DNA of 64,000 nt. Origin: an uncultured Clostridia bacterium. Lineage in GTDB: Bacteria; Bacillota; Clostridia; UBA1381. This document shows positions 1 through 10,867 of the stretch, piece by piece; positions within the stretch are counted from its first letter, which is position 1; each line of letters starts with the position of its first letter. The position numbers and the translations under genes were made by a program. The notes beneath the pieces were generated by a model. The model had not been told where the DNA came from. It saw nothing but the letters and a program-made list of their open reading frames with translations, and searched no databases. Where the stretch lies: positions 1 through 64,000 of the forward strand of contig CANQQZ010000013.1 in assembly GCA_947626135.1 (NCBI GenBank), written 5' to 3'.

Positions 1-41
1 GAGTTTTATTTCCAAGACTTATAGCTTGAAGCTTTACCGAA

Positions 42-64
42 CCCCCGGACTATCCGGGGGTTTT
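42..64 (+). terminator. Plus-strand intrinsic terminator
   Basis: CCCCCGGA (42-49) and TCCGGGGG (53-60) form a perfect 8-pair stem with a 3-base loop, followed by TTTTC on the plus strand. It reads as the end of a plus-strand transcript entering from left of the window, converging on the DUF1858 gene. Bases 1-41 hold nothing else recognisable. Confidence 0.55.
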
Positions 65-71
65 CGTTAGA

Positions 72-110
72 CAAAAACGGCTGTCCGCCGCGCGGACAGC
101 CGCTTTTGTA
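72..110 (-). terminator. Terminator after DUF1858 gene
   Basis: On the minus strand CGGCTGTCCG and CGGACAGCCG pair around a short loop and are followed by TTTTTGT, just after the stop codon of the DUF1858 gene. The flanking A and T runs mean it could work in both directions. It probably closes the tilS-ftsH-DUF1858 unit. Confidence 0.8.
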
Positions 111-112
111 CC

Positions 113-319
113 TTACGCCTTTGCCTCAAGCGCATCATTGATTTTCGTAACGATGTCGTCGGGATTAAAGCCGTGAACCATGCACGCTTCTTCTATAGAC
201 TCGCCCTGTGCGGACGGACAGCCCAGGCAATGCATACCCATGTCAAGCAAAACGGGCGCGACAGCGTCAATGTCAATCGCAAGCGCCTCGCCTATCAGTG
301 TCTCCTTCGTTATCGCCAA
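113..319 (-). CDS. DUF1858 domain protein
   Basis: Small DUF1858 protein of about 68 residues. The family signature is the C-L-G-C-P segment ([11 protein letters not shown]), in which two cysteines could bind a metal or act in redox chemistry; the family function is unproven. An in-frame ATG exists at 340, but AAAGGAGG lies right after it and 8 bases before a TTG at 319. TTG is therefore the likely start, giving [13 protein letters not shown], which matches the usual N-terminus of the family. The start lies inside the 3' end of ftsH (47-base overlap), implying coupled translation. A terminator follows directly. Confidence 0.85.
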   Translation of the reverse strand: MAITKETLIGEALAIDIDAVAPVLLDMGMHCLGCPSAQGESIEEACMVHGFNPDDIVTKINDALEAKA

Positions 320-2138
320 TGGTGTTTCCTCCTTTCGCATTCTCGAAGCATTCTATAAACTCGCTGCCGTTTATGGTTTCACATTCCATAAGGCGGCAAG
401 CCACCGCTTCAAGCTCTGTATCATATTTCTTCAGAAGCCGTTCCGCTTCCGCGTACTGCTCCGTCAGAATTTTTTTGACCTCACTGTCGATTACGGCGGC
501 AGTCTGCTCGCTGTAATTCTTAGAATGCCCGAAATCGCGTCCTATAAACACTTCACCGCCCGCATCATATGAAACGGGTCCGATAGTCTCAGACATGCCG
601 TACTTCGCCGCCATGCTGCGCGCCATAGCTGTCGCGCGCTCTATATCGTTCGACGCTCCGGTGCTTATATCGTTCATTTTAATCTGCTCCGCCACGCGCC
701 CGCCCAGCAGAACCGTAATCTGCGCAAGCATTTCGCACTTTGACGCATATGTTTTATCCTCCTCGGGAACATACATTGTAAAGCCGCCGCTGCGTCCGCG
801 CGGAATTATCGAAACGCGCTGGATTTTTTGATTGTCATCCGCGACATATGCCAAAATCGCGTGTCCCGACTCATGATAAGCCGTAAGACGCTTTTCGCGC
901 TCCGTAAGCTTTTTGGACCGCTTTTCAGTGCCAATCATGACCTTCAGATTCGCATCCTCGAGGTCCTGATTGCTTATTGCCTTATGCGAGCGGCGCGCCG
1001 CGAAAATAGACGCCTCGTTCATCAGATTTTCAAGCTCCGCTCCGGAATATCCTACCGTTTCCTTCGCGATATGCTTTAAATCCACATCATCCTCCATAGG
1101 CTTTCCGCGCGCGTGAACCTTCAGGATTTCCTCTCTGCCCTTTAAATCCGGCAAATCCACGACCACCTGACGGTCAAAACGCCCCGGGCGCAAAAGGGCG
1201 GGATCCAAAATATCCGGACGGTTTGTTGCGGCAATTACTATAACGCCCTCGTTCTCCCCAAAGCCGTCCATTTCCACCAACAGCTGGTTAAGCGTCTGCT
1301 CGCGCTCGTCATGACCGCCGCCCATACCGGTTCCGCGCTGTCTGCCGACCGCGTCAATCTCATCAATAAATACAATGCATGGATTATTCCTCTTTGCCTG
1401 CTCGAATAAGTCCCTCACTCTCGACGCGCCGACTCCCACGTATAGCTCCACAAAATCGGAGCCGCTTATCGAAAAAAACGGGACTCCCGCTTCGCCCGCG
1501 ACCGCTTTCGCAAGCAGAGTCTTGCCGGTTCCCGGCGAGCCTACCAGCAGCACGCCCTTCGGGATTCTCGCGCCCAAGGCTATAAATTTCCGCGGATTCT
1601 TTAAGAATTCCACCAGCTCCATGAGCTCGTTTTTTTCCTCCTCGGCGCCCGCCACGTCAGAGAACCTTACGGGTTTGCCGGCATAACCTATCTTCGCCCT
1701 GCTTCTTGTAAAGCCGCCGGCGCCTCCGCCGCGCCTCATAAACATCATCACAAACATGACGATTAACAGCACCATAACGACCAGATTTGATATGAACGAC
1801 CATGTTATCCGCGACTGATACGCCTCCTGCTTGAGCGTACCGGCGTCCATCTGCTTCCTGATCTCGTCTCCGACGTCGGACTGAAGCGTTTCCTGCGACG
1901 GGATCTGTACCTTAACGCGGGTCTCGCCGCCGTCCTTATCATTGAGCACGGCAGTCACGTTATTCCCGTTTATAACCATGCTTTTTACCTGCCCGTTCCC
2001 GATAGCCGATACAAGGTCGGAATATACCATCCGCGACGTCGGCGACAATATCCCCGACATCATGGCGTACAGCATATACATGACTATGAACACGACTATC
2101 CAAACCGTAATACCTCTGAACCTGTTCTGCAAAGTCAT
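273..2138 (-). CDS. ftsH: ATP-dependent zinc metalloprotease FtsH
   Basis: Membrane-bound AAA+ protease that degrades misfolded membrane proteins and regulators. Two membrane segments (about residues 10-30 and 112-134) flank an extracytoplasmic domain. Walker A GSPGTGKT is at 200-207, Walker B FIDEID near 258, the second region of homology ([20 protein letters not shown]) near 304-323, and the zinc motif HESGH at 422-426. The 621-residue length is normal. It follows tilS as in Bacillus, but hpt, which often lies between them, is absent. Its 3' end overlaps the start of the DUF1858 gene. Confidence 0.97.
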   Translation of the reverse strand: MTLQNRFRGITVWIVVFIVMYMLYAMMSGILSPTSRMVYSDLVSAIGNGQVKSMVINGNNVTAVLNDKDGGETRVKVQIPSQETLQSDVGDEIRKQMDAGTLKQEAYQSRITWSFISNLVVMVLLIVMFVMMFMRRGGGAGGFTRSRAKIGYAGKPVRFSDVAGAEEEKNELMELVEFLKNPRKFIALGARIPKGVLLVGSPGTGKTLLAKAVAGEAGVPFFSISGSDFVELYVGVGASRVRDLFEQAKRNNPCIVFIDEIDAVGRQRGTGMGGGHDEREQTLNQLLVEMDGFGENEGVIVIAATNRPDILDPALLRPGRFDRQVVVDLPDLKGREEILKVHARGKPMEDDVDLKHIAKETVGYSGAELENLMNEASIFAARRSHKAISNQDLEDANLKVMIGTEKRSKKLTEREKRLTAYHESGHAILAYVADDNQKIQRVSIIPRGRSGGFTMYVPEEDKTYASKCEMLAQITVLLGGRVAEQIKMNDISTGASNDIERATAMARSMAAKYGMSETIGPVSYDAGGEVFIGRDFGHSKNYSEQTAAVIDSEVKKILTEQYAEAERLLKKYDTELEAVACRLMECETINGSEFIECFENAKGGNTIGDNEGDTDRRGACD

Positions 2139-2185
2139 ACCTCCAAAAAAATTTTCCGGCGCTCCGTTATAAGCGTCCGCGCGTT

Positions 2186-3508
2186 TTATATATGTTTTAC
2201 CGTGATCCGTACTCCGCTGCCTTTGAACGCAAAGCGTCTGTCTCTTCGGCGCCCGACGATCCAGACGATATCATCACCCGACAGCAGGACCGGCGTTGTT
2301 TCGCGTTCCCGGCGCGGTATTTTTTCATCTATGAAATAATCCTTAAGCTTTTTTGCGCCGAGCATACCGGCGGGGTAAAAACAGTCTCCGTTTTTACGGC
2401 TCCTGACAGTCAGATTATCGGTATCTGTTCCCGAAAAATACTGCGCTCCGTCATTTTTACGCTCGTCCGCGGCGTCCGCGCGGATAACGATCCCCGCTTC
2501 CGCTATCGTCACGTCCCTTCCGAGAGGAAGCCTGTATTCAAACGGTTTATTATCGCTCGTTTTATCTATAATCAGGCGCCCGTATTCTATTCTCGCACTT
2601 TTTCCTCCCGGCAGGCTCACGCTTGTCCCGCTTTTATTGGCTTCCGCCAGTTTAATTACCTTCATCACAAAATCCGACGGCACCTCGCCTATCATCATCC
2701 GCACTACCCTGCGCGCCGTTGATGCGCCGCAGCTTAACAGCGCGTCCGTTGCCGCCGAGCTGTTTGTCACAAGCCTGTCGTATGCCGAGCGCGCCTCGCC
2801 GCCGATATAATCATCATCCGCGCGGATAAGCTCCGCGTTTCTTGTCACCGCAGATACAAAATCGGGATTAAACTCCCTCTCGATAAGCGGAATAAGAATA
2901 TTGCGCACTTTGTTCCGCGTGTACGTGTTATCGGCGTTTGTGCTGTCGGTGACAAAATGTAATCCGTTTTCACGGCAGTATTCCTCGATTTGTCCGCGGC
3001 TTATACCAATCAGCGGACGTATGATCCTCCCGCGCGCCGCCGGTATTCCGGACAGCCCCTTCAGAGAACCGCCGCGCATGAAATTCATAACAATGGTTTC
3101 GGCGTTGTCATTCAGATTGTGCGCGGTGGCGATTTTATTCAACCCGAATCTTTCCAGCGTCTCCGAAAAAAAACTGTACCGGGCCTCCCTGCCAGCCGTT
3201 TCCTCTGATATTCCCTTCCGTTCCGCAAGAGACGGAACGTCTATCTTAGCTGTAACGCACTCAATACCGAGCGATTTTGAGTATTCCGACGCGAACGCAG
3301 CGTCCGAATCAGCCGCGCCGCCGCGTATCATATGATTTACGTGAGCGGTCATAACGGTTATGCCCAGCTCGTTTTTCAACGAGCTCAGCACATGTGTCAG
3401 ACACACGGAATCCGCGCCGCCCGATAATCCGATTAAAATCCTGTCGCCTTTATTTATCAGACCGCGCTCCTTTACAGAACGCCGTACCGTCTCGTTAATC
3501 CTGTTCAT
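2186..3508 (-). CDS. tilS: tRNA(Ile)-lysidine synthase TilS
   Basis: Converts C34 of the CAU-anticodon tRNA-Ile to lysidine using ATP, changing decoding from AUG to AUA. The N-type PP-loop SGGADS is at residues 29-34 of the chosen start, followed by the typical N-terminal ATPase ([18 protein letters not shown]) and a C-terminal TilS domain. An ATG at 3529 has no ribosome site; GGTGAG lies just before the ATG pair at 3511 and 3508, so 3508 is preferred. The start overlaps the end of dnaB by 14 bases. Confidence 0.93.
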   Translation of the reverse strand: MNRINETVRRSVKERGLINKGDRILIGLSGGADSVCLTHVLSSLKNELGITVMTAHVNHMIRGGAADSDAAFASEYSKSLGIECVTAKIDVPSLAERKGISEETAGREARYSFFSETLERFGLNKIATAHNLNDNAETIVMNFMRGGSLKGLSGIPAARGRIIRPLIGISRGQIEEYCRENGLHFVTDSTNADNTYTRNKVRNILIPLIEREFNPDFVSAVTRNAELIRADDDYIGGEARSAYDRLVTNSSAATDALLSCGASTARRVVRMMIGEVPSDFVMKVIKLAEANKSGTSVSLPGGKSARIEYGRLIIDKTSDNKPFEYRLPLGRDVTIAEAGIVIRADAADERKNDGAQYFSGTDTDNLTVRSRKNGDCFYPAGMLGAKKLKDYFIDEKIPRRERETTPVLLSGDDIVWIVGRRRDRRFAFKGSGVRITVKHI

Positions 3509-4850
3509 CATACTCACCGTATTCGACATTTGAAAACTTGGTATACGCAGCCTGCCAGCCGAGCTGAAAATTCTTTGTTTCGCCGTTGCGGTTTTTCGCG
3601 ACTATACACTCGGCAAGCTTATTGTCCGTATTCTCATCATAGTAATCCCTGCGATATAAAAACATTACAAGATCCGCATCCTGCTCGATCGCTCCCGATT
3701 CTCTCAAATCCGACAGCATCGGCTTTTTATCCGCGCGGTTCTCCGTGGCTCTGGATAGCTGGGACAATGCGATGACCGGAACGTTAAGCTCCTTCGCGAG
3801 AATTTTAAGCGAGCGCGATATTTCCGCTATCTCCTGCTGCCTGTTATCCGCGCGTCCGCTCGACTGCATAAGCTGCAAATAGTCTATCACCACAAGCTGA
3901 AGATTTCTCGTTTGCTTCAATCTGCGGCATTTCGCGCGTATCTGCGACACGGTAATAGACGCCGTATCATCTATATACAGCGGCGCCGTTGCGACCTTGT
4001 TTACTACCTCGCCTATTTTTTCCCAATCCTCGCCCGACAATGTGCCCGTTCGTATTTTCTGCGAATCCACCAAAGCCTGCGAGCATATTATTCTGTTAAC
4101 AATTTGCTCGCGCGGCATCTCAAGATTGAAAATCGCCGTAGTGCGCTTGTCGTTTATGCACACATGCTCCGCGATATTTACGGCAAAGCTTGACTTGCCC
4201 ATTCCCGGACGTCCGGCGATTAATATAAGCTCTCCGCCGTGAAAGCCGCCCGTGCGCTCATTGAGCTTAAAAAAGCCCGTATCAATGCCCGTCAGCCCGC
4301 CGCCGCGGCTTGAATCTTCAATCAGCTTTTGATATGCACCGCCCATAATTTCGCTTATGGGCAGAATATCCCCGTAATCATTCGACGACACGTCGTATAT
4401 CAGCTGCTCCGAGCGTTCAAGGACTCGCTCAACGCTTGTGCCGTCGCCATAGGAGATGTTCAGGATTTTATTCGCGTTTTCTATAAGACGTCTACGGATT
4501 GCCTTTTCCTTTATGATATTTGAATAGTATTCCACATGATACGTCGTCGGAACGCTCGCCACATCCCTCAAATATGCCACGCCTCCGGCTGCGTCGAGCT
4601 TGTCGTACATACCGAGACGGTCGGATACGGAAACGAAATCAATGGGCAGATTCTCGTTAAACAGCTCCATCATAACGGCAAATATTTCGCGGTTCGCCGC
4701 GAAATAAAAGTCCTCCGGGGTTATGATCTCCGCCGCCGCATTAAAGCTTTCCGCTTTTGTCAGCGCGCTGCCTATAACCGCCTGCTCCGCCTCCTGACTG
4801 TACGGCAGCTGTCTTGCCGACAAATCAACCGACTCATTTTCCTCCGCCAT
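3495..4850 (-). CDS. dnaB: Replicative DNA helicase DnaB
   Basis: Hexameric 5'-3' helicase of the replication fork. An N-terminal primase-interacting domain (1-150) precedes the RecA-like helicase core with Walker A GRPGMGKS at 213-220, Walker B LVVIDYLQLM and the arginine-finger region near LSQLSRATENR. The 451-residue length is typical and no intein is present. The gene follows rplI and gdpP, the conserved gdpP-rplI-dnaB order of Firmicutes. A GGAAGGGAAG site precedes the ATG. Confidence 0.97.
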   Translation of the reverse strand: MAEENESVDLSARQLPYSQEAEQAVIGSALTKAESFNAAAEIITPEDFYFAANREIFAVMMELFNENLPIDFVSVSDRLGMYDKLDAAGGVAYLRDVASVPTTYHVEYYSNIIKEKAIRRRLIENANKILNISYGDGTSVERVLERSEQLIYDVSSNDYGDILPISEIMGGAYQKLIEDSSRGGGLTGIDTGFFKLNERTGGFHGGELILIAGRPGMGKSSFAVNIAEHVCINDKRTTAIFNLEMPREQIVNRIICSQALVDSQKIRTGTLSGEDWEKIGEVVNKVATAPLYIDDTASITVSQIRAKCRRLKQTRNLQLVVIDYLQLMQSSGRADNRQQEIAEISRSLKILAKELNVPVIALSQLSRATENRADKKPMLSDLRESGAIEQDADLVMFLYRRDYYDENTDNKLAECIVAKNRNGETKNFQLGWQAAYTKFSNVEYGEYDEQD

Positions 4851-4901
4851 ACAATCACTTCCCTTCCGTTTTATAACTGCTCAGGCAATACCGTATCGTC
4901 T

Positions 4902-5345
4902 TTATTTTCTTTCTACTCTCACTCTCAGCTCGCCTGTTATTCCCGTAAATAATCTCACCTTTACAACATGCTCGCCGAGTGTTTTTATGCTGTCCATCAC
5001 AAATTTTTTTCTGTCAAGCTTTATATGATGCTGCGCCGTCAGAGCGTCGGCGACATCCTTGGACGTAATCGAACCGAAAAGCTTTCCGTTATCTCCGGCT
5101 TTAGTTTCGATTAAAACCTCTATATCCTTGAATTTTTCCACGATTTCCTCGGCGCGCTGCCTGCTCTGCTCCGTCTGATACTCAACCGACTCCCTTTTGC
5201 CCTTTAAATCGTTCAGATTCGCCGCCGTCGCTTCGATCGCGGCTCCCTTCGGAAAAAGGAAATTGCGGGCATAGCCGTCGTTTACCTTTATAACCTCGCC
5301 TTTTTTTCCTTTACCCTTAATGTCCTGCGTTAAAATAACCTGCAT
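4902..5345 (-). CDS. rplI: 50S ribosomal protein L9
   Basis: Large-subunit protein at the base of the L1 stalk. It has the standard N-terminal domain ([18 protein letters not shown] with the [12 protein letters not shown] signature), a long charged linker helix and a C-terminal domain, 147 residues in all. It starts 14 bases after gdpP stops, with a GGAGG-type site, and is followed by dnaB, so the three genes are very likely one transcript. Confidence 0.97.
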   Translation of the reverse strand: MQVILTQDIKGKGKKGEVIKVNDGYARNFLFPKGAAIEATAANLNDLKGKRESVEYQTEQSRQRAEEIVEKFKDIEVLIETKAGDNGKLFGSITSKDVADALTAQHHIKLDRKKFVMDSIKTLGEHVVKVRLFTGITGELRVRVERK

Positions 5346-5359
5346 TTTGCCGTACCTCC

Positions 5360-7375
5360 TTATTTCTCCCGGTCAAGATAATCCTTCACAGCCTTTTTTA
5401 TCAGTTCGATCATCTGATATATGGTAACGTCGCTTCTTTGCGCGCCCGCAACGGTTGAATGACCTCCGCCGCCGAGCGATTCCATAATCACATGAACGTT
5501 TATCCCGTTCAAAGAACGCGCGCTCACGCATGTCCTGCCGTTATCGGGATACACCACAAACGACGCTCTTATGTTATTGATATTTAACATATCGTCAGCC
5601 GCCTGCGAAGCGATTACGCGGATATTCTGCCAGTTCTGCGATGTGTGGGCAATCGCTATATTAGGCGCTATTTCAAACGCCGTGCGCACGATTTCCGCGC
5701 GCTTGTCATACTCGTCCTTGTCCACGTTGAACAATTTCTTTACGTCAAACGTATTGAGCCCGAGCCGCCTTAAATATGAAGCCGCCTCAAAGGTCCGCAC
5801 TCCCGTTTTGATCAGGAAATTCTTTGTGTCAAGGACAATTCCCGTATACAGGCATTCCGCCTCCTTCGCCGTGACAGCCGAGCCGAGCGACATATATTGC
5901 AGTATCTCCGTCGCCATTTCGCACGTGGATGAGGCATACGGCTCATGATAGATAAGCGAGCAGTTGTTTATAAACTCGGTTGCGCGTCTGTGGTGGTCGA
6001 TAAGGACCACCTTTGCCGCGCGCTCAACCACGCGCTCGGATTGCAGCATTGTCGGACGATGGGTGTCCAGCACAACGACAAGCGTCAAATCCGTCATTAA
6101 ATCGAGAGCCGCGTCCTCGCTTATAAACATTCCTCTGTATTCGTCCATTTCCGCGAGCTCGCCGTGAAGCTTCGCCACAGCCGACGCCGTTGAGTCGTCA
6201 TAAATAATATACGGCTTTGAGCCGAGCGTCCGCGCAGCTCTCTGCAAGCCCATCGCCGCTCCGAAGCAATCATAGTCGGCATTCTTATGCCCGACGAATA
6301 TCACGCTGTCCGCGCCGGTAAAATAATCTCGCAGCGCCATAGCAACGGCGCGCGTTTTAACGCGCGTACTTTTTTCGTATTCGCGCGTTTTTCCTCCGTA
6401 AAACGAATATTGTGTATCGTCCTTTATTCCCACCTGATCGCCTCCGCGCCCCTGCGCCATATCGAGCGCATAGCGGGCGGACTGCTCGTTTTCGTCTATC
6501 GACGCGCCCGTGCCTATGCCTATGCTCAGGCTCATGGGACGCTTGACCTCTTCTCCGATTTTCCTTACCTGCTCCAGTATATCGAATTTATCCTTTATAT
6601 ATCCGCTGAGATACCTGTGCTCAAAAAACATATAATACCTGTCGCGGTCGATTTTTTTGAGCACCGCGCAGCTTTTCAGAGCCCAATCGTTTATCGCCTT
6701 TCTCAGCGCCGCCTCCGACTGCTGCTCCTCGCTGTCGTTCATTCTGCGGAATACCTCGTCATAATTATCGACGCAGATTACCGCCACATCCGTTTTTTCG
6801 TTTTCGTATGCCTGAACGGCTTTTGTTTCGCCGGTTTTATCTATAAGATAAATGTATATCGAATGTTCGTCCTCCTCGGCGGTCGCCTTTGTCGCCTTGT
6901 CCTTTACAAGCCTGTTTACAAGCTCATACCTGCCCCCGTTGATATCCACATTCCTGCTGCCGTTATCCGAGCGCAGAAGCTCCGACCATTTTATCCCCGT
7001 CACAATCGATTCGAGCGCCTTATCATACATCTGTTCGCCGCCAAACAGCGCGCCGAAGCTTTCGTTATACCAGCGTATCGATCCGTCCGCGTGCGCCACC
7101 ACCATAGGTATCGGCAGGCTTTCAAGCGCGTTGGCGGGGATATTTCCGGCTGTCTTTGTTACGGAACGAATATAATTCTCCGCCTCGCTCCTGCGCTTCG
7201 TCTCGCTGTACGCAGCCACGCATATGACAAGCAAAGCCGCCGCGGCCTCAACCGCGCCGATTGCATAAGGATAATTGAGGAATATATTCGCCGCCCCGCA
7301 CAATATCAGCACAGCCGCCGCAAAAACGGCTACCCGCAGATACGAGCGTGACGCGCGTCCGAATTTTCTTTTCAT
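5360..7375 (-). CDS. gdpP: Cyclic-di-AMP phosphodiesterase GdpP
   Basis: Membrane phosphodiesterase that hydrolyses c-di-AMP, which controls potassium and osmotic balance and wall homeostasis. Visible in order: two N-terminal membrane segments (first about 75 residues), a PAS-like domain, a degenerate GGDEF domain, then DHH/DHHA1 with NADYDCFG, the DTHRP segment, IDHHRR and [12 protein letters not shown]. The frame opens with a TTG at 7399, but GGCGGAGG lies 6 bases before an ATG at 7375, giving 671 residues. It precedes rplI-dnaB as in Bacillus. Confidence 0.93.
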   Translation of the reverse strand: MKRKFGRASRSYLRVAVFAAAVLILCGAANIFLNYPYAIGAVEAAAALLVICVAAYSETKRRSEAENYIRSVTKTAGNIPANALESLPIPMVVAHADGSIRWYNESFGALFGGEQMYDKALESIVTGIKWSELLRSDNGSRNVDINGGRYELVNRLVKDKATKATAEEDEHSIYIYLIDKTGETKAVQAYENEKTDVAVICVDNYDEVFRRMNDSEEQQSEAALRKAINDWALKSCAVLKKIDRDRYYMFFEHRYLSGYIKDKFDILEQVRKIGEEVKRPMSLSIGIGTGASIDENEQSARYALDMAQGRGGDQVGIKDDTQYSFYGGKTREYEKSTRVKTRAVAMALRDYFTGADSVIFVGHKNADYDCFGAAMGLQRAARTLGSKPYIIYDDSTASAVAKLHGELAEMDEYRGMFISEDAALDLMTDLTLVVVLDTHRPTMLQSERVVERAAKVVLIDHHRRATEFINNCSLIYHEPYASSTCEMATEILQYMSLGSAVTAKEAECLYTGIVLDTKNFLIKTGVRTFEAASYLRRLGLNTFDVKKLFNVDKDEYDKRAEIVRTAFEIAPNIAIAHTSQNWQNIRVIASQAADDMLNINNIRASFVVYPDNGRTCVSARSLNGINVHVIMESLGGGGHSTVAGAQRSDVTIYQMIELIKKAVKDYLDREK

Positions 7376-7408
7376 CACAGACCTCCGCCCCTGCCGCAAG
7401 GGTATATA

Positions 7409-7711
7409 TCAGCGTTTGCTTATGTATTTTCTTAGCTCGGACATATCCGAAAATTCAAGCTCCAGCTCGTGGTTATTATCTACGGCGATCGTTAAAAGCT
7501 CATTTATTTTCGCGTCCACCGCGCCGTAGCCTATTCCAAGCCTCCGCGCGAGTATGTAGTCCATAGCGATTATCGTGGCAAGCTCGTCGGAAACGTCGTC
7601 GTAGCCGTTTATTTCATCGCATTCCGCCAGCGTCCTGTGGAGATTTGCCACCTCCGATAAAATTTCGCTCTTTATCGTGTCGATCGCTCTCATATTTACA
7701 GAAATATTCAT
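7409..7711 (-). CDS. MazG-like family protein
   Basis: A 100-residue all-helical protein with an ATG preceded by GGGAGG at 8 bases. The pattern of paired acidic residues (SEILSEVANLHRTL, then YDDVSDELATIIAMDYILARRLG) resembles the MazG-like family found in clostridia, relatives of nucleotide pyrophosphohydrolases. The full EExxE/D metal cluster of active MazG is not obvious, so catalysis is uncertain. It sits between leuB and gdpP, 33 bases from the gdpP start, and probably belongs to the gdpP transcript. The family call is tentative; an ordinary conserved hypothetical protein is the alternative. Confidence 0.6.
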   Translation of the reverse strand: MNISVNMRAIDTIKSEILSEVANLHRTLAECDEINGYDDVSDELATIIAMDYILARRLGIGYGAVDAKINELLTIAVDNNHELELEFSDMSELRKYISKR

Positions 7712-7763
7712 TTTGATGTCCTCCCTGATGATGTAATGTCATGCATATTTCCAAATTCAAATT

Positions 7764-8849
7764 TTAAATTCTTTCCGCTATCAGCTCTGCCATCTGAGCG
7801 CAGCCCGTCCTTGTCATACCGTCCGACATTATGTCGCCCGTGCGGAAGCCTTCGTCAAGAACCTTTGAAACAGCCGCTTCGACAGCGTCCGGCTCGTCCT
7901 TTAAATCAAGCGAATACCTGAGCATCATAGCCGCTGATAAAATCGTCGCTATCGGGTTGGCGATATCCCGTCCCGCTATATCCGGCGCGCTGCCTCCCGA
8001 CGGCTCGTACAGACCGAGCTTTGTTTCATTGAGACTTGCCGACGGCAGCATACCTATCGAACCGGTTATCATAGACGCTTCGTCCGATAATATATCGCCG
8101 AACATATTTTCCGTTACCATCACGTCAAACTGCGCCGGGTCCTTTACAAGCTGCATCGCCGCGTTATCCACAAGCATATGAGAAAGCTCCACCTCGGGAT
8201 AATCCGCCGCCGTCTCGTTTAAAATTCTGCGCCACAGCCGCGATGAATCGAGCACGTTCGCCTTATCAACGCTCGTGACCTTTTTGCGGCGTTTCATAGC
8301 CACCTCGAACGCCTGGACCGCTATGCGCCGGATCTCGTTCTCATTATATATCAGTGTGTCGACCGCCGTCGTGAGTCCGTCTATCTTCTCCGTCCTCCTG
8401 TCGCCGAAATACAGACCGCCCGTAAGCTCGCGCATAATCAGCATATCGAAGCCCTTAGAGCTTATTTCCTCCTTAAGAGGACACGCTCCGCGAAGCTGAG
8501 GGTACAGCAGACACGGGCGCAGATTGGCGAAAAGTCCCAGAGCCTTTCTTATACCCAGAAGACCCGCCTCGGGACGCAGATTAGCCGGGAGCTTGTACCA
8601 CGGCGAGGTATTTGTGTCTCCGCCTATGGAACCCATGAGCACCGCGTCGGACCCTTTGCATATCGCCACCGTTTCGTCCGGCAGCGGCGTACCTGTGGCG
8701 TCGATTGCCGCTCCGCCCAGAAGCGCATGAGTGTAATTGAACGTGTGCCCGTATTTTTCGCCCACCTTATCAAGCACCTTTACCGCCGCTTTAACAATCT
8801 CCGGACCGATGCCGTCGCCCTCGATTACGGCTATATTGTAATTTCCCAT
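7764..8849 (-). CDS. leuB: 3-isopropylmalate dehydrogenase LeuB
   Basis: NAD-dependent oxidative decarboxylation of 3-isopropylmalate in leucine synthesis. The protein (361 residues) begins [19 protein letters not shown] and has the substrate segment [12 protein letters not shown], the [17 protein letters not shown] active-site region and the late nucleotide-binding stretch [18 protein letters not shown]. An AGAGGAAA site precedes the ATG. It is the last gene of leuC-leuD-leuB; leuA is not in the window. The 96-base gap from leuD carries overlapping alternative hairpins. Confidence 0.96.
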   Translation of the reverse strand: MGNYNIAVIEGDGIGPEIVKAAVKVLDKVGEKYGHTFNYTHALLGGAAIDATGTPLPDETVAICKGSDAVLMGSIGGDTNTSPWYKLPANLRPEAGLLGIRKALGLFANLRPCLLYPQLRGACPLKEEISSKGFDMLIMRELTGGLYFGDRRTEKIDGLTTAVDTLIYNENEIRRIAVQAFEVAMKRRKKVTSVDKANVLDSSRLWRRILNETAADYPEVELSHMLVDNAAMQLVKDPAQFDVMVTENMFGDILSDEASMITGSIGMLPSASLNETKLGLYEPSGGSAPDIAGRDIANPIATILSAAMMLRYSLDLKDEPDAVEAAVSKVLDEGFRTGDIMSDGMTRTGCAQMAELIAERI

Positions 8850-8881
8850 TTTATTTCCTCTTTCCGTTTTATTTATGCCGC

Positions 8882-8933
8882 CTTTAAACAGCCGGCAGCG
8901 CTTGTTTAAAGCATTTTCTTTCCGCGCCGGCTG
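8882..8933 (-). promoter_or_regulatory. Alternative hairpins between leuD and leuB
   Basis: Two perfect stems cross each other. CTTTAAACA (8882-8890) pairs with TGTTTAAAG (8903-8911). CAGCCGGC (8889-8896) pairs with GCCGGCTG (8926-8933). They share two bases and one arm of the first lies in the loop of the second, so they are either mutually exclusive or form a pseudoknot. The site lies within the leu operon, about 30 bases before the leuB start. A regulatory or RNA-processing role is inference. Confidence 0.45.
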
Positions 8934-8945
8934 AAGCGTCCGGCA

Positions 8946-9440
8946 TTATGCGTTATCCGCTTTTTTTATATATTCCACCAAGCCGCCGCTGTTTATAATC
9001 TCCTGCATAAACGGCGGAAACGCCGCCGCCCGATATGTTTTTCCCTTTGTTTTGTTTGTGATAACTCCGGTATCGAAATCAACCTCGACCTCGTTTCCGG
9101 CATCTATATCCGCCGAGGCTTCGGCGCACTCCAAAATCGGCAGACCGATATTTATGGAGTTACGGTAAAATATCCTCGCGAAATCCTTAGCGATTACGCA
9201 CGAGATACCGCTTGCCTTAATAGCTATCGGCGCGTGCTCTCGCGATGAGCCGCAGCCGAAGTTTGCGCCTCCCACCATTATATCGCCCTCGCCGTGATTG
9301 TTCACAAAATCCTTGTCGATATCCTCCATGCAGTGCGAAGCCAATTCCTTCGGATCGCTCGTATTCAGATATCTCGCGGGAATTATAACGTCTGTGTCTA
9401 TATTATCCCCGTATTTAATTGCCTTTCCTTCCGCTTTCAT
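8946..9440 (-). CDS. leuD: 3-isopropylmalate dehydratase small subunit LeuD
   Basis: Small subunit of isopropylmalate isomerase, which works with LeuC on 2- and 3-isopropylmalate. It is the short form (164 residues) typical of clostridia and archaea. Diagnostic segments are [16 protein letters not shown] and [23 protein letters not shown] site lies within the last codons of leuC; leuD starts one base after the leuC stop, so translation is probably coupled. Confidence 0.96.
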   Translation of the reverse strand: MKAEGKAIKYGDNIDTDVIIPARYLNTSDPKELASHCMEDIDKDFVNNHGEGDIMVGGANFGCGSSREHAPIAIKASGISCVIAKDFARIFYRNSINIGLPILECAEASADIDAGNEVEVDFDTGVITNKTKGKTYRAAAFPPFMQEIINSGGLVEYIKKADNA

Positions 9441-9441
9441 A

Positions 9442-10704
9442 TTACATTACCTCCTCGGGTGCGGTTATTTTGCCGGTCAGCGCGCTCGCTGCGGCGACCT
9501 CGGGACTTGCAAGATAAACCTCGCTCTCGACGTGTCCCATACGTCCGAGGAAGTTGCGGTTTGTCGTGGATATACATCTTTCGCCCGCGGCGAGTATTCC
9601 CATATGACCTCCCAGACACGGTCCGCATGTCGGCGCGGAAATCACGCATCCCGCCTCGACAAGCGCCGATAATGTGCCGTCCTTAAGAGCCTCGAGATAA
9701 ATAACCTGAGTAGCCGGGAATACAAGAACCCGTATACCCTTTTTGACATGTCTGCCCTTCAGGATAGCCGCCGCTCTTCTCAAATCCGAGAGACGCCCGT
9801 TTGTGCACGAGCCTATTACGACCTGATTAATTGCGACGTCTCCCCAGTTATCGGGAGTTTTGGCGTTTTCGGGCAAATGCGGAAACGCTACGGTATGCGG
9901 CACCTTTGACAAATCAATGTCGATAACCTTAACATACTCCGCATCGGCGTCAGCCGTAAATTCCTTGTATTCCTTCACGGAATGCTCCTTCATATATTCG
10001 CGAGTCTTATCGTCGACCTCGAATATACCGTTTTTTGCGCCCGCTTCAATAGCCATATTCGCTATTGTAAAGCGGTCGTCCATCGTAAGAGAGTGCGCGC
10101 CTTCGCCGGTAAACTCCATCGACTTATAAAGCGCACCGTCCACGCCTATCATGCCGATGATATGTAAAATCAGGTCCTTTCCGCTCACATATTTGTTCAG
10201 CCTTCCTGTAAGATTGAATCTGATTGCCTCGGGAACCTTGAACCACGCCTTGCCTATCGCCATTCCGGCAGCCATATCGGTCGAGCCCACACCCGTTGAA
10301 AACGCGCCCAGCGCGCCGTATGTACATGTGTGCGAATCAGCTCCTATAACGACGTCGCCCGCGGCGACAAGCCCCTTCTCCGGCAGCAGAGCATGTTCAA
10401 TGCCTACCTCGCCTACCTCAAAATAGTTTAAAATATCCTGCTCGGCGGCAAAATTTCTGACCGTCATGCACTGTTCAGCCGATTTAATATCCTTGTTCGG
10501 CGTAAAATGATCGGGCACAAGTGCAATCTTCGTTTTATCGAATACTCTTGCCGAGCCTATTTTGCCGAACTCCTTGATAGCCACCGGAGACGTTATATCA
10601 TTGCCGAGCACAAGACTCAGCTCAGCCATGATCAAATCTCCCGCCTTTACGCTGTCCAGCCCCGCGGCATTCGCAAGAATTTTCTGCGTCATTGTCATTC
10701 CCAT
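9442..10704 (-). CDS. leuC: 3-isopropylmalate dehydratase large subunit LeuC
   Basis: Fe-S aconitase-superfamily subunit of isopropylmalate isomerase. At 420 residues it is the shorter LeuC/homoaconitase-type form that pairs with short LeuD. Cluster ligands are seen in [12 protein letters not shown] and [12 protein letters not shown], and [15 protein letters not shown] is the usual substrate region. GAGGTG lies 7 bases before the ATG. It is the first gene of the leu operon, directly behind a strong sigma-A promoter, with no leader peptide or T-box in the short upstream region. Confidence 0.96.
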   Translation of the reverse strand: MGMTMTQKILANAAGLDSVKAGDLIMAELSLVLGNDITSPVAIKEFGKIGSARVFDKTKIALVPDHFTPNKDIKSAEQCMTVRNFAAEQDILNYFEVGEVGIEHALLPEKGLVAAGDVVIGADSHTCTYGALGAFSTGVGSTDMAAGMAIGKAWFKVPEAIRFNLTGRLNKYVSGKDLILHIIGMIGVDGALYKSMEFTGEGAHSLTMDDRFTIANMAIEAGAKNGIFEVDDKTREYMKEHSVKEYKEFTADADAEYVKVIDIDLSKVPHTVAFPHLPENAKTPDNWGDVAINQVVIGSCTNGRLSDLRRAAAILKGRHVKKGIRVLVFPATQVIYLEALKDGTLSALVEAGCVISAPTCGPCLGGHMGILAAGERCISTTNRNFLGRMGHVESEVYLASPEVAAASALTGKITAPEEVM

Positions 10705-10736
10705 CGTTAATCACCTCGTAATTTTCATTAAATGCT

Positions 10737-10765
10737 ATTATACTACATTACGCTCCGTTTGTAAA
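10737..10765 (-). promoter_or_regulatory. Sigma-A promoter of leuCDB
   Basis: On the minus strand TTTACA (10760-10765), a 17-base spacer and a perfect TATAAT (10737-10742) lie 33 bases before the leuC ATG. The -35 is overlapped by GTTTGT-N6-ACAAAC, an inverted repeat that could be an operator. Confidence 0.85.
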
Positions 10766-10802
10766 GACACAAACTTATTTTTATTTTCCCTCCGGCGCAA
10801 TA

Positions 10803-10849
10803 AACAAAGCCGCTGTCCGAACACATAATGTCCGGATAACGGCTTTGTT
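10803..10849 (-). terminator. Terminator after ispH-rpsA
   Basis: AACAAAGCCG (10803-10812) pairs perfectly with CGGCTTTGTT (10840-10849), and an inner TCCG/CGGA pair extends the stem. It lies just after the stop of the ispH-rpsA fusion. The trailing T tract (TTTATT) is short, so termination strength is uncertain. Confidence 0.6.
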
Positions 10850-10867
10850 ATGTCTTTTATGAGATTA

